Of a stretch of DNA of 64,000 bases, positions 18,753-26,924 are shown piece by piece (position 1 is the stretch's first letter; every line of letters starts with the position of its first letter). The notes under the pieces were generated by a model that made no database searches, had not been told where the DNA came from, and was given only the letters and a program-made list of their open reading frames with translations. Origin of the DNA: Paracoccus sp. N5. GTDB taxonomy: Bacteria > Pseudomonadota > Alphaproteobacteria > Rhodobacterales > Rhodobacteraceae. A program made the translations under genes and the position numbers. The DNA is taken from the NCBI RefSeq assembly GCF_000371965.1, contig NZ_AQUO01000001.1, forward strand, positions 1,992,001 to 2,056,000, written 5' to 3'.

Positions 18753-20201
18753 ATGAAGGCAGCCATTTTCGCATGCGCGATGATCCTGGCCGGCAGCGGC
18801 ATGGCCGCCGCCCAATCCGTCATCACCAAGCAATATGACGACGGCGGCGTCTACGAGGGTACCTTCCGCAACGGCAAGCAGCACGGCCGCGGCACCTATC
18901 GCCTGCCCTCGGGCTATGAATACACCGGCGACTGGGTCGAGGGCGAGATCCTGGGCCAGGGCGTGGCGAAGTTCCCCAACGGCTCGGTCTACGAAGGCGC
19001 CTTCGCCAAGGGCAAGCCCAACGGCAAGGGCAAGATCACCTATGCCGACGGCGGCACCTATGAGGGCGACTGGCTGGACGGCCAGATCACCGGCCAGGGC
19101 GAGGCGCATTACGCCAATGGCTCGATCTACAAGGGCGGCTTTGTCAACGCGCTGCATGACGGCAAGGGCGTGCTGACCCAGCCCAACGGCTATCGCTACG
19201 AGGGCGACTGGAAGGCCGGCGTCAAGGAAGGCTTCGGCAAGATCACCTATCCCGACGGCGCCGCCTATGAGGGCGAGATGAAAGCCGACCAGCGTTCCGG
19301 CCAGGGCAAGCTGACCATGCCGGACGGGCTGTCCTATGTCGGCGGCTGGTCGGCCGGGCAGATGGCGGGGCAGGGCAAGCTGGTCCAGCCCTCGGGCGAC
19401 AGCTACGAGGGCCGCTTCGCCAATGGCAAGCGCGAAGGCAAGGGCATCGCCACCTTCGCCAACGGCGACCGCTACGAGGGCGATTTCCGCGCCGACAAGC
19501 GCTGGGGCGTGGGCACCTTCACCGGCACCGACGGCTATGTCTATTCCGGCGACTGGGTCGAGGGCCGGATGGAGGGGCTGGGCCGCATCACCTATCCGGA
19601 CGGTTCGGTCTACGAGGGTGCGCTGAAGGCCGACATGCCGGACGGGCGGGGGCTCATCACCTATCCCGACGGCGCCACCTATGACGGCGACTGGCTGGCC
19701 GGGGTGATCGAGGGCCAGGGCGTGGCGAAATACGCCAACGGCCTGGTCTACGAGGGCGGCTTCAAGCGCGGCCGGAACGAGGGGCAGGGCCGCATGACCT
19801 ACCCGGACGGCTATGTCTACAACGGCGCCTGGCGCGACGGCCAGCGCCACGGCCAGGGCCAGGCGACCTATGCCGATGGCACCACCTATGACGGCTCCTT
19901 CGTGGACGGGTTGCGCCAAGGCAAGGGTCGGCTGATCGCCCCCGACGGCTTCCGCTACGAGGGCCTGTGGAAGCAGGGCGAGATCGACGGCGAGGGCGTG
20001 GCCACTTATGCCAATGGCGACGTCTACACCGGCCATTTCGTCATGGGCAAACGCCAGGGCGCGGGGGTGATGCGCTATGCGACGGGCGAAGTCGCCTCGG
20101 GCGAATGGGAGGACAACCGGCTGGCGGTCCCGACCGAGGGGGCGGCGCAGGGGGAGACGCCGGAGGGGGCGGTGCCGGACGAGCCGGGGGAGGGGGAGTA
20201 G
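18753..20201 (+). CDS. Secreted MORN-repeat protein
   Basis: A 482-residue protein made almost wholly of MORN repeats. After a signal peptide (MKAAIFACAMILAGSGMAAA, cleavage near AAAQ) come 18 consecutive units of exactly 23 residues of the pattern YEGxWxxGxxxGxGxxxYxxG, then a partial unit and an acidic, glycine-rich tail (after about residue 455). The matching 69-base periodicity is visible in the DNA. MORN repeats form curved beta-sheet rods that mediate protein or lipid contacts; here the location should be periplasm or envelope. The start has GGAGG eight bases upstream. No enzymatic domain is present. It is the last conserved gene before the accessory island. Confidence 0.92.
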   Translation: MKAAIFACAMILAGSGMAAAQSVITKQYDDGGVYEGTFRNGKQHGRGTYRLPSGYEYTGDWVEGEILGQGVAKFPNGSVYEGAFAKGKPNGKGKITYADGGTYEGDWLDGQITGQGEAHYANGSIYKGGFVNALHDGKGVLTQPNGYRYEGDWKAGVKEGFGKITYPDGAAYEGEMKADQRSGQGKLTMPDGLSYVGGWSAGQMAGQGKLVQPSGDSYEGRFANGKREGKGIATFANGDRYEGDFRADKRWGVGTFTGTDGYVYSGDWVEGRMEGLGRITYPDGSVYEGALKADMPDGRGLITYPDGATYDGDWLAGVIEGQGVAKYANGLVYEGGFKRGRNEGQGRMTYPDGYVYNGAWRDGQRHGQGQATYADGTTYDGSFVDGLRQGKGRLIAPDGFRYEGLWKQGEIDGEGVATYANGDVYTGHFVMGKRQGAGVMRYATGEVASGEWEDNRLAVPTEGAAQGETPEGAVPDEPGEGE

Positions 20202-21010
20202 GGGGCTGCCGGGGCAAGGTCGCCCTTTGCACATGGGATCCCGCATAAGGGGAACAGCAGCAAATCTGCCGTCAGAGCGGCAATTGTGAAAGAATGCCAA
20301 GCACAGTTATGTCCTAAGGAGAGCCTTGTTCTGATGGTAGCTATAGCACTGAAAACTCTGCTCAGAACTTCTCAAATACGTTCTGTAGCAGCGTTTCGAT
20401 GTGTGCGGCGGACTTGTTCACCGAGACCTTCAAGGTATTTGGGTGGCCGCATCCGTTCCGCAAGTCGAGGCAGGACTTAAGCTGTGCTTTTACGTTCTTG
20501 CCAATAATCGACAGTGCTTCGATGCGGTCTAGAAAGTCGCTCTCGCCCATCTTTCCAATGTCGTCCTGCGTTACAGCAGGCTTCCATCTGCTGTTAACCC
20601 GCAGAGCTTCAGCATTGAAGATGGCGAGGTGATGCCGGTGAACATAACTCTGCAACACGTCAATCGCGCCCAACCATGACATAACAATGGCAGACCGAAA
20701 CAACTCTGCCTCTTGGCACTTGATGGCCTCTTCCACGAACTCGCGCGTCTGCTGGTTGTCGATCTTGGTCAGGTGATTGCGAAGATCTACCGCAACTTGC
20801 ATTACCGCCGGGCTGGCCGAAGCCACCCCAAGACTACGAAGATGCATCCTGCCAGCATCTGTCAGCTCCCAACCCCGAGGTCCGGATGGCCTTACCTCTG
20901 GATGAACCCAGAGTCGCCGAGACATTCCATTTGCGCATTGCACGGAAGCCCGCCGCTTCTGCCAGTTCGTTGATCTTCGAAACTGCTACGGGCTTTTCCT
21001 GTGTGGCTAG

Positions 21011-21859
21011 GTCATGTTGACAAATGGCGGAGCCAGAGGCGGATCGACGTGATGTCGATGAAGCCCAGGAAGCTTTCGGCGGTCTTGTCGTAGCGGGTGG
21101 CGACGCGACGGGCATTGTTGAGCTTGTTGAAGCACCGCTCAACGAGATTGCGCAGGCGGTAGAGCCTGCGGTCAACGGCGACCCGTAGCTTCCGGGTTTT
21201 GCGCATGGGGATGACCGGCACCACGTCGCGCACCTCCATGGTCTTGCGGATGTTGTCGGAGTCGTAGCCGCGGTCTGCGAGCAGAACGCTTGGCTCGGGC
21301 AGGTTGTCAGCCATGACCAGATCGAAGCCGAGGTAGTCCGATGTCTGCCCGGCCGTGATCTCGGTTCTCATGGGCAGGCCTGCCGCATTGACCCGCAGAT
21401 GGATCTTGGTCGTGAAGCCACCTCGCGAGCGGCCGAAACCTTGGCGCGGAGTCCCCCTTTTGCGCCCGCTGCCTGATGATGAGCGCGAACCACGGTGCTG
21501 TCGATCATCTGCAGCGCATCCGGCACGATCCGGCTCTCGTTCAGCGCCTCCAGGATCTGTTCCCACAGCCCCGCCAACGTCCAGCGCCGGAACTGCCGAT
21601 AGACAGACGACCATTTGCCGAACTCTTCCGGCAGGTCGCGCCAGGGCGACCCCGTTCGGGCGATCCAGAAAATCCCATCCAGAACAAGCCGATGGTTCGT
21701 GGGCTTGCGGCCGTTCGGAGAACGGACAGCCAGGATGAAGCGTTCAAAGAACGCCCACTCGTCGTTCGACATCAGGTTTCGTGCCACGCTGGTCTCCATT
21801 GCAGATACCAGCTTGAATCACGATCACCGCGCCCGGTGAATCCCTTTTGTCAACACGCC
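21011..21859 (-). mobile_element. IS5-family insertion sequence (IS427-like), about 849 bp
   Basis: The terminal inverted repeats begin GTCATGTTGACAAATGG (from 21011) and GGCGTGTTGACAAAAGG (from 21859 on the other strand), 14 of 17 identical. CTAG flanks both ends (21007-21010 and 21860-21863), consistent with a duplicated target, as known for IS427-type elements. It carries overlapping transposase frames on the minus strand and has inserted in the winged-helix/HEPN-like gene in the same orientation. Ends could shift by one or two bases because the first repeat bases resemble the target. Confidence 0.88.
21012..21799 (-). CDS. IS5-family transposase, two overlapping frames
   Basis: Frame A (21799 to 21368) starts METSVARNLMSNDEWAFFER and supplies the first catalytic aspartate in MIDSTVVRAHH. 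Frame B (ending 21012) supplies the second aspartate (LLADRGYDSDN) and the glutamate in NLVERCFNKLNNARRVATRYD. Together they give a complete DDE transposase. The frames meet at CGCAAAAGGGGGAC, where the tRNA on AAA can slip back one base, so a -1 programmed frameshift is the likely mode of expression, as in other IS5-family members. The element therefore looks intact and potentially active. The frame B stop lies inside the terminal inverted repeat. Confidence 0.88.
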
Positions 21860-21918
21860 CTAGCACGAGCAGAACCTTGTCGAGCTTGCTCAGGTCTTTA
21901 TGCAGCCATTGCTTAAGA

Positions 21919-22461
21919 TCATCCGATTGCAGCAAGCTTAGCCTCGATCTGCTTACGCTCACTAGCCGTCAGGGCATAGGAATCCTTCGCGCCCTCGTTG
22001 ATACGCTTAGCACCCAGTAGCGTAGCAAAGCTCTTGCTGAGATTTTTACTCATCGACTGTTTGTAATATTGCTTCGCATTCTTCATCTCTGCCAATATCT
22101 CGGCGCGACCCGACGACATTTTCCCCTGCACGAGTTCCAAGTGCGCCATTGCACAAATCACTAAGTCAGACCCTGATTTTGCCAGTAGATTGGCTGCAAT
22201 TGTGTTCGTGGAAATTGTGAACTGCCTGTTGTCAGTGGGTGTAACCCCACTTCCACTGCCTATTGTGGGCGGCACCTCCACTGCGAGTTCTGTTGGCAGA
22301 GGCTCGTTCGGCATCTTGCAGACTAAACTGCCCATCGTCATCAGAAGCGCCTCTATGCCTCCTGTCAGGAAGGAAGGGTCACCTTCATACTCAAGCTCCA
22401 TGGAGCCGACTTTAAGCCTGATCTTCGCCATCGGAGCTATCGAGGTCGCCGCACCGTCCAT
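21919..22461 (-). CDS. Conserved-looking hypothetical protein, first gene of accessory cassette
   Basis: A 180-residue protein of no recognised family. The ATG at 22461 is preferred because GAAGGG lies six bases upstream; 22467 and 22431 are alternatives. The part from residue 11 (MAKIRLKVGSMELEYEGDPS) is a beta-rich module, followed by a serine/threonine linker (about 60-75), then a helical region (AHLELVQGKMSSGRAEILAEMKNAKQYYK and YALTASERKQIEAKLAAIG). There is no signal peptide or membrane helix. Base composition is clearly less GC-rich than the chromosome around it, indicating transfer. Its stop overlaps the start region of the broken winged-helix/HEPN-like gene, so the two formed one translationally coupled cassette. 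Function is unknown. Confidence 0.7.
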   Translation of the reverse strand: MDGAATSIAPMAKIRLKVGSMELEYEGDPSFLTGGIEALLMTMGSLVCKMPNEPLPTELAVEVPPTIGSGSGVTPTDNRQFTISTNTIAANLLAKSGSDLVICAMAHLELVQGKMSSGRAEILAEMKNAKQYYKQSMSKNLSKSFATLLGAKRINEGAKDSYALTASERKQIEAKLAAIG

Positions 22462-22615
22462 ACCCATCCCTTCATTTTACCTGAGAATGAGCAGGTTACT
22501 ATCGGTTGTTTCACCAATCAAGCGGATCCTCGACAGTTCCATGGCGCAACTTTTTCTGTAATTTTATTTGCGATACAGCAGTGCGAGAGCGACGAAAATG
22601 CGCTCTGTGAGCTAG

Positions 22616-23452
22616 AGTCAGGACCCATAAATCTGCTTGAGGGCTATCTCGCCGCGTGATTCAAACTCCCAACTATGGGAGGGATCATGATCGAACTGTT
22701 CTGGTTGACGGAAACGCAGATGGAGCGGCTGCGGCCCTTCTTTCCGAAGTCGCGCGGGAAGCCGAGGGTCGATGACCGGCGCGTGCTGAGCGGGATAATC
22801 TTCATCCAGCGCAATGGCTTGATGTGGAAACATGCGCCTGCGACCTATGGCCCGCCGAAGACGCTTTACAACCGTTGGAAGCGGTGGAGCCGGATGGGCG
22901 TGTTCGCCACGATCATGACCGAGCTGGCCGCCCAGGCGCAGGAGACCGGGATCGTGATGATCGACGCGACCCATGCGAAAGCCCATCGGACGGCGTCGAG
23001 CCTTGCGGTTCAAAGGGGGGCGCGGACGGCTGATCGGGCGGACGAAGGGCGGCCTGAACTCCAAGCTCCACGTCCTGGCCGACGCGAAGGGTCGTCCGAT
23101 CCGGATGTTCCTGTCGGCGGGCCAGACCTCGGACTATATCGGGGCGCGGGCGCTCTTGTCCTCTATCCCACAGGCCGGAGCGCTGCTCGGGGACCGGGGC
23201 TACGATGCCGACTGGTTCCGCAACGCTCTGATCGAGATGGGCATTTCGCCGTGTATCCCCTCCCGCATCGGTCGCAAGATTCCGATACCGCACGACGCGG
23301 ACCTTTACCGCTTGCGCCACAAGATCGAGAACATGTTCGCCCGCCTCAAGGACTGGCGGCGCATTGCCACCCGCTACGACCGCTGCCCGATCCTGTTTCT
23401 CTCGGCCTGCGCCCTCGCTGCAACCGTTATCTACTGGTTGTGAGTCCTGACT
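22616..23452 (+). mobile_element. Second IS5-family insertion sequence, about 837 bp
   Basis: The terminal inverted repeats read AGTCAGGACCCATAA (from 22616) and AGTCAGGACTCACAA (from 23452 on the other strand), 13 of 15 identical. CTAG flanks both sides (22612-22615 and 23453-23456), again suggesting a duplicated CTAG or TA target. The terminal repeats and the protein differ from those of the IS at 21011, so it is a different element of the same family. It lies upstream of the accessory cassette, about 155 bases from the first gene, and could separate the cassette from its original promoter. Confidence 0.87.
22687..23443 (+). CDS. IS5-family transposase, two overlapping frames
   Basis: The first frame begins MIELFWLTETQMERLRPFFP at the ATG 22687 (GGAGGG just upstream) and carries MIDATHAKAHRTASSLAV with the first catalytic aspartate. 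The second frame, from about 22973 to 23443, carries GQTSDYIGARALL, LLGDRGYDADW (second aspartate) and KIENMFARLKDWRRIATRYD (glutamate). The switch occurs at TTCAAAGGGGGGCGC, where a +1 shift on the six-G run restores the transposase. This is either programmed or transcriptional slippage or a genuine one-base mutation. The DDE residues are all present. The direction of shift is opposite to that in the neighbouring IS. Confidence 0.85.
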
Positions 23453-23548
23453 CTAGGTGTTCTTTGGCAGGTGAGCCTTGCACCGCTCTGCGAGAGTTGC
23501 ATCTGGAGTGCGCTGCGTAAAGGTGAGAGTTCGGCCGGACGCCATCCG

Positions 23549-24415
23549 CTATTTTACCCGCACCCCCACCGTCTCGCCCCAATGCGCAAAGGGCAGCACG
23601 CGCCCATCCCGCCGGCTTGCCGCCACCCGATCCAGATCGACCGACGCCTTGACCCAGCCGGGCGCGTCCATCGCCCCCTCGGCCACCACGCCGCTTTCCG
23701 GCCACAGCCCGTCCGGCGGCGCATAGATCGCCGCCGCGCCACGGTTTTCGTCCACCGCCGGGCTCCAGTCGACGTCCCCCACCGTCGGCGCCTGCACCAC
23801 CACGCATTGGCTCTCCAGCGCGCGGGCCATGGCGCCGATGCGGACGCGGTTGTAGCCCGCCACCGTATCGGTGCAGGAGGGCACCAGGATCACCTCGACC
23901 CCGGCCTCGGCCAGCGCCCGGCCCAGCAGCGGGAATTCGCTGTCGTAGCAGATCAGCACACCGAGCCGCCCGACCGCCGTGTCGAAGACTCGCAGGCCAG
24001 GGGCGCCGGTCACGTCCCATTCCTCGCGCTCGAAGCGGGTCATCACCTGCTTGTCCTGGTGGCCGATGCGGCCGGCGGGGCCGAACAGCACGGCGCGGTT
24101 CACCGGCCGCGGCCCCTCGAACACCGGGCCCGAGGCCGCCAGGATATGCAGCCCGTGTTGCGCCGCCAGTTCCGCGTGCAGCGCGTCGCGGGCGGCCTCG
24201 TGCCGGGCGACCTCGTGCAGCGAAGCCTCGAGATCGCCGGCCACCGCGCGGCCGCCCAGCGAGGCCAGTTCCATGGCGCCGTATTCGGGAAAGACCAGCA
24301 GGTCGCAATCGGCGGCATCCAGCACCCAGGCCGAGATCTTGGCGCGATAGGCGTCGAAGTCCGCCAGCCAGTCGAAAGGATAGGCGGCGGCGGCGATGCG
24401 GACGGTCCGGGTCAC
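23549..24415 (-). CDS. Carbon-nitrogen hydrolase (nitrilase superfamily)
   Basis: A 288-residue cytoplasmic amidase/nitrilase-fold enzyme with the Glu-Lys-Cys triad visible: E44 in LVFPEYGAMEL, K122 in GHQDKQVMTRFE and C156 in VLICYDSEFP. The GTG start (24413-24415) overlaps the stop of the GNAT gene (GTGA) and gives VTRTVRIAAAAYPFDWLADF; longer frames run into the GNAT gene and are rejected. In several bacteria a hydrolase of this type follows an acetyltransferase gene in the same order as here. The substrate is unknown; an omega-amidase or polyamine/amide hydrolase role is possible. It is the last gene of a three-gene operon and borders the IS-rich island. Confidence 0.88.
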   Translation of the reverse strand: MTRTVRIAAAAYPFDWLADFDAYRAKISAWVLDAADCDLLVFPEYGAMELASLGGRAVAGDLEASLHEVARHEAARDALHAELAAQHGLHILAASGPVFEGPRPVNRAVLFGPAGRIGHQDKQVMTRFEREEWDVTGAPGLRVFDTAVGRLGVLICYDSEFPLLGRALAEAGVEVILVPSCTDTVAGYNRVRIGAMARALESQCVVVQAPTVGDVDWSPAVDENRGAAAIYAPPDGLWPESGVVAEGAMDAPGWVKASVDLDRVAASRRDGRVLPFAHWGETVGVRVK

Positions 24416-24993
24416 AGCGTCTTCATCCAGAATTGCAGCGGCTTGCGGGTCGGGGCCTCCTCGCCGATGTCCTTCCATTCGAATTCGGCCACCACGCCCG
24501 GCAGCGGCGCGTAACCGCGCCTGCGCCAGAAGCCGTCCAGCGGGCGATAGTCCTGCGGATGCAGCGGGTGATCCTCGGGGCGCATCACGCGGCAAAAGGC
24601 GCTGTAGCGGCGGCCCAGGGCGCGGGCCTGCGCCTCGCGGTCGTCGAAGAAGGCATGGCCGAGGCCGTGGCCGCGATATTCGGGCAAAAGCACCGATTCC
24701 GCGCAATAGAAGATCTGCTCCAGCGGCTCGGGGCGCGCGGCGAAGGCGGCGGCGAAATCGCCGGCGTGATCCTCCATCGGCGCGCCGGTCGCGGCGCCGA
24801 TCATGCGGGGGCCGTCATAGGCCGCGACCACCACCGCGCCGGGCGACTGATAGGCCTGCAGGTAGTCGCGCTCGTAATCCAGGTCGCCGTCGTAGAGATA
24901 GGGCCAGTCGCGGAACACGGCGATGCGCAGCCGCGCCAGGTCGTCCAGCGCGGCGGCCACGGCATCCCCGGTCAGGCTGCGCGTCCGGATCAT
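24412..24993 (-). CDS. GNAT-family N-acetyltransferase
   Basis: A 193-residue acetyltransferase. The acetyl-CoA pyrophosphate loop is seen in LLPEYRGHGLGHAFF (R107, G110, G112), preceded by the expected strand FYCAESVLL. The start MIRTRSLTGDAVAAALDDLA at 24993 overlaps the SnoaL-like gene stop (ATGA), and its own stop overlaps the nitrilase start. The tight coupling suggests that the acetyltransferase and the amidase act on related small molecules, for instance acetylating and then hydrolysing an amine or amide. That pathway is inferred only from context. Confidence 0.88.
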   Translation of the reverse strand: MIRTRSLTGDAVAAALDDLARLRIAVFRDWPYLYDGDLDYERDYLQAYQSPGAVVVAAYDGPRMIGAATGAPMEDHAGDFAAAFAARPEPLEQIFYCAESVLLPEYRGHGLGHAFFDDREAQARALGRRYSAFCRVMRPEDHPLHPQDYRPLDGFWRRRGYAPLPGVVAEFEWKDIGEEAPTRKPLQFWMKTL

Positions 24994-25394
24994 TCCCCGA
25001 CCACCTGCCGGGTCCAGTCGGCGAGGTTGTAATAGGTCGTCACCCGGGCGATCTTGCCGTCCTTGACGGTGAAGAAGGTGCCGGCGGGCAGGACGTAGGT
25101 CTGGCCCTTCGCCTCGGGCAGGCCCTCGTCGGTGGCCAGATAGGTGCCGTTCACCACGAATTCCGCCGCCGCGCGGTCGCCGGCCTCATTGGCGAAGATC
25201 ACGATGTCGGTCAGCCGCTCCTTGTAGCTGCGGGTCATGTGGGCGTTGAACTCGGCGAAAGCCGCCTTGCCGCGACGGATGCCGCCCTCGTTCACGTGAT
25301 GCTCGACCTCGTCATGCAGATAGGCCAGCATCTCGTCGGTGCGGCCGGCATTGAAGGCGTCGTAATAGGCGGCGATCAGGGCCTTGGTATCCAT
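24990..25394 (-). CDS. SnoaL/ketosteroid-isomerase-like protein (NTF2 fold)
   Basis: A 134-residue protein with the typical cone-shaped NTF2 fold signature: helix ALIAAYYDAFNAGRTDEMLAYL, then strands DEVEHHVNEGGIRRGKAAF, and a C-terminal TFFTVKDGKIARVTTYYNLADW. Members bind or isomerise small hydrophobic molecules, but many have no known reaction. It is first in the operon with the GNAT and nitrilase-like genes. The ATG at 25394 is preceded by AAGGAGA at good spacing. Confidence 0.87.
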   Translation of the reverse strand: MDTKALIAAYYDAFNAGRTDEMLAYLHDEVEHHVNEGGIRRGKAAFAEFNAHMTRSYKERLTDIVIFANEAGDRAAAEFVVNGTYLATDEGLPEAKGQTYVLPAGTFFTVKDGKIARVTTYYNLADWTRQVVGE

Positions 25395-25485
25395 GACAAT
25401 CTCCTTGTTTCTCCCGGTCTAGCGCGGGCGAGGGCGCAGGTCACCTCCACCCTTTGGCGGATGCGTTAACCCTTCTGCAAGGCTG

Positions 25486-25498
25486 ACGCATTATTCCC
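25486..25498. repeat. 13-base motif shared with rfbC upstream region
   Basis: ACGCATTATTCCC lies 49 bases before the manB start. The same 13 bases occur at 33177-33189 before rfbC. Both genes supply sugar precursors for surface polysaccharide, so a shared promoter or regulator site is possible, though two copies could be chance. Confidence 0.3.
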
Positions 25499-25547
25499 AT
25501 CGCCGGGCGGCTGGTGTAGCCAAGGGGCGGCAAAAAGGGGATGGCAG

Positions 25548-26924
25548 ATGGCTGAGGCGCGACGGATCGACTGTTTCAAGGCCTATGACGTGCGCGGCCG
25601 GCTGGGGACCGAACTGGACGCGGACGTGGCCTGGCGCATCGGCCGCGCCTTCGCGCAGGTGCTGGGCGCGCGCGAGGTGATCGTCGGGCGCGACACGCGC
25701 GAGACCTCGCCGGAACTGGCGGCGGCGCTGATCCGCGGGCTGAACGAGGGCGGGGCGAATGTGCGCGACCTGGGCCTGGCCGGCACCGAGGAGATGTATT
25801 TCGCCACCGCCCATTTCGGCGCCGATGGCGGGATCGAGGTGACGGCCTCGCACAACCCGATCGACTATAACGGCATGAAGCTGGTCGGGCGCGGCGCGGC
25901 GCCGCTGGACCCCGAGGGCGACTTCGCCGCCATCGCCGCGCTGGCGCAATCGGGCGATTTCGCCGAACCGGCCGCGCCGGGCGTGGCCCGCGACTTTGCC
26001 GAGGCGCGCGACAGCTATGCCCGCGCCATGGCCGATTTCATCGACATTGCCGCGCTGAAGCCGCTGACCGTGCTGGTCAACGCCGGCAATGGCACGGCGG
26101 GGCCGACCTTCGACGCCATCGCGGCGGAACTGGAGCGCCGCGGCGCGCCGCTGCGCTTCGTCCGCGTCAACCATGACGCCGATCCGACATTCCCGAACGG
26201 CATTCCGAACCCGCTGCTGCCGGAAAACCAGCCGATGACGGCGGATGCGGTGCGCGAACATGGCGCCGACCTGGGCGTGGCCTGGGACGGCGATTTCGAC
26301 CGCTGCTTCTTCTTCGACGAAAAGGGGAATTTCATCCCCGGCGAATATATCGTCGGGCTGCTGGCGACCGCTTTCCTGGAAAAGCACCCGGGCGAGAAGA
26401 TCGTCCACGATCCGCGCGTGGTGCTGAACAGCCGCGACATGATCGCGGGGGCAGGCGGGCAGGCGGTGCAGGCCCGCACCGGCCATGCCTTCGTCAAGCG
26501 CGCCATGCGCGAGTCGGGTGCGATCTATGGCGGCGAGATGTCGGCGCATCACTATTTCCGCGATTTCCACTTTGCCGACAGCGGCATGATCCCCTGGCTG
26601 CTGGTGGTCGAACTGGTCAGCCGCAAGGGCACCAGCCTGGGCGATCTGCTGGCCGAGCGGATGCGGGCCTTTCCGTCCTCGGGCGAGATCAACTTCCGCC
26701 TGGCCGATCCCGGCGCTGCCATCGCCCGCGTGGTCGGGCATTTCGCGCCAATGGCGCTGCGGCGCGACGATACCGACGGGGTCAGCCTGGAATTCGCCGA
26801 CTGGCGCTTCAACCTGCGCAGCTCGAACACCGAGCCGGTGGTGCGGCTGAACGTCGAATCGCGCGGCGACGCGGCGCTGGTCGCCGCGAAACGGGCCGAG
26901 ATCGAGGCGCTGCTGGCGGGCTAG
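25548..26924 (+). CDS. manB: Phosphomannomutase/phosphoglucomutase
   Basis: Interconverts mannose-6-phosphate and mannose-1-phosphate (possibly also the glucose forms), feeding GDP-mannose for polysaccharide. All four domains of the alpha-D-phosphohexomutase family are seen in 458 residues: the phosphoserine loop TASHNP (S101), metal loop DGDFDR (D247, D249, D251), sugar-binding loop GEMSAHHYF (E330 to H334) and phosphate-binding loop RSSNTEPVVRLNVE near the C-terminus. The start follows AAAAAGGGGATGGCAG. It converges with kpsT and both stops lie within CTAG at 26921-26924. The AlgC/CpsG-like sequence favours phosphomannomutase. Confidence 0.95.
   Translation: MAEARRIDCFKAYDVRGRLGTELDADVAWRIGRAFAQVLGAREVIVGRDTRETSPELAAALIRGLNEGGANVRDLGLAGTEEMYFATAHFGADGGIEVTASHNPIDYNGMKLVGRGAAPLDPEGDFAAIAALAQSGDFAEPAAPGVARDFAEARDSYARAMADFIDIAALKPLTVLVNAGNGTAGPTFDAIAAELERRGAPLRFVRVNHDADPTFPNGIPNPLLPENQPMTADAVREHGADLGVAWDGDFDRCFFFDEKGNFIPGEYIVGLLATAFLEKHPGEKIVHDPRVVLNSRDMIAGAGGQAVQARTGHAFVKRAMRESGAIYGGEMSAHHYFRDFHFADSGMIPWLLVVELVSRKGTSLGDLLAERMRAFPSSGEINFRLADPGAAIARVVGHFAPMALRRDDTDGVSLEFADWRFNLRSSNTEPVVRLNVESRGDAALVAAKRAEIEALLAG

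Larger units (their letters stand above)
20362..21962 (-). pseudogene. Winged-helix plus HEPN-like gene, broken by IS and frameshift
   Basis: Removing the IS (21011-21859) and one CTAG copy joins the 5' piece (21962-21864, ending DLSKLDKVLLVL) to ATQEKPVAVSKINELAEAAG on the far side. That frame runs to RTSG and then fails at a run of four G (20873-20876); deleting one G gives SGWELTDAGRMHLRSLG and an open frame to 20362. The rebuilt protein is about 240-248 residues: an N-terminal winged-helix-like part (SKINELAEAAGF, GWELTDAGRMHL) and a helical C-terminal part with FRSAIVMSWLGAIDVL and LRNGCGH, an R-x4-H motif like that of HEPN RNases. TTG at 21935 after GAGG is an alternative start. It overlaps the end of the upstream gene at 21919. 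The 3' portion alone could still give a 193-residue product. Confidence 0.72.

Noticed and set aside
18820..20130. 69-base tandem repeat as a possible non-coding satellite
   Set aside because: It is the coding repeat of the MORN protein, with an open frame, signal peptide and ribosome-binding site.
18627..20300. N-terminal extension of nadE into the MORN region
   Set aside because: The frame is open, but the sequence is antisense to the MORN repeats and the conserved NadE start is at 18626.
23457..23548. tRNA-like or attachment site at the right edge of the IS island
   Set aside because: I looked for a clover-leaf or a direct repeat matching the left edge (20202-20361) and found neither, so an integrase-type island cannot be claimed.
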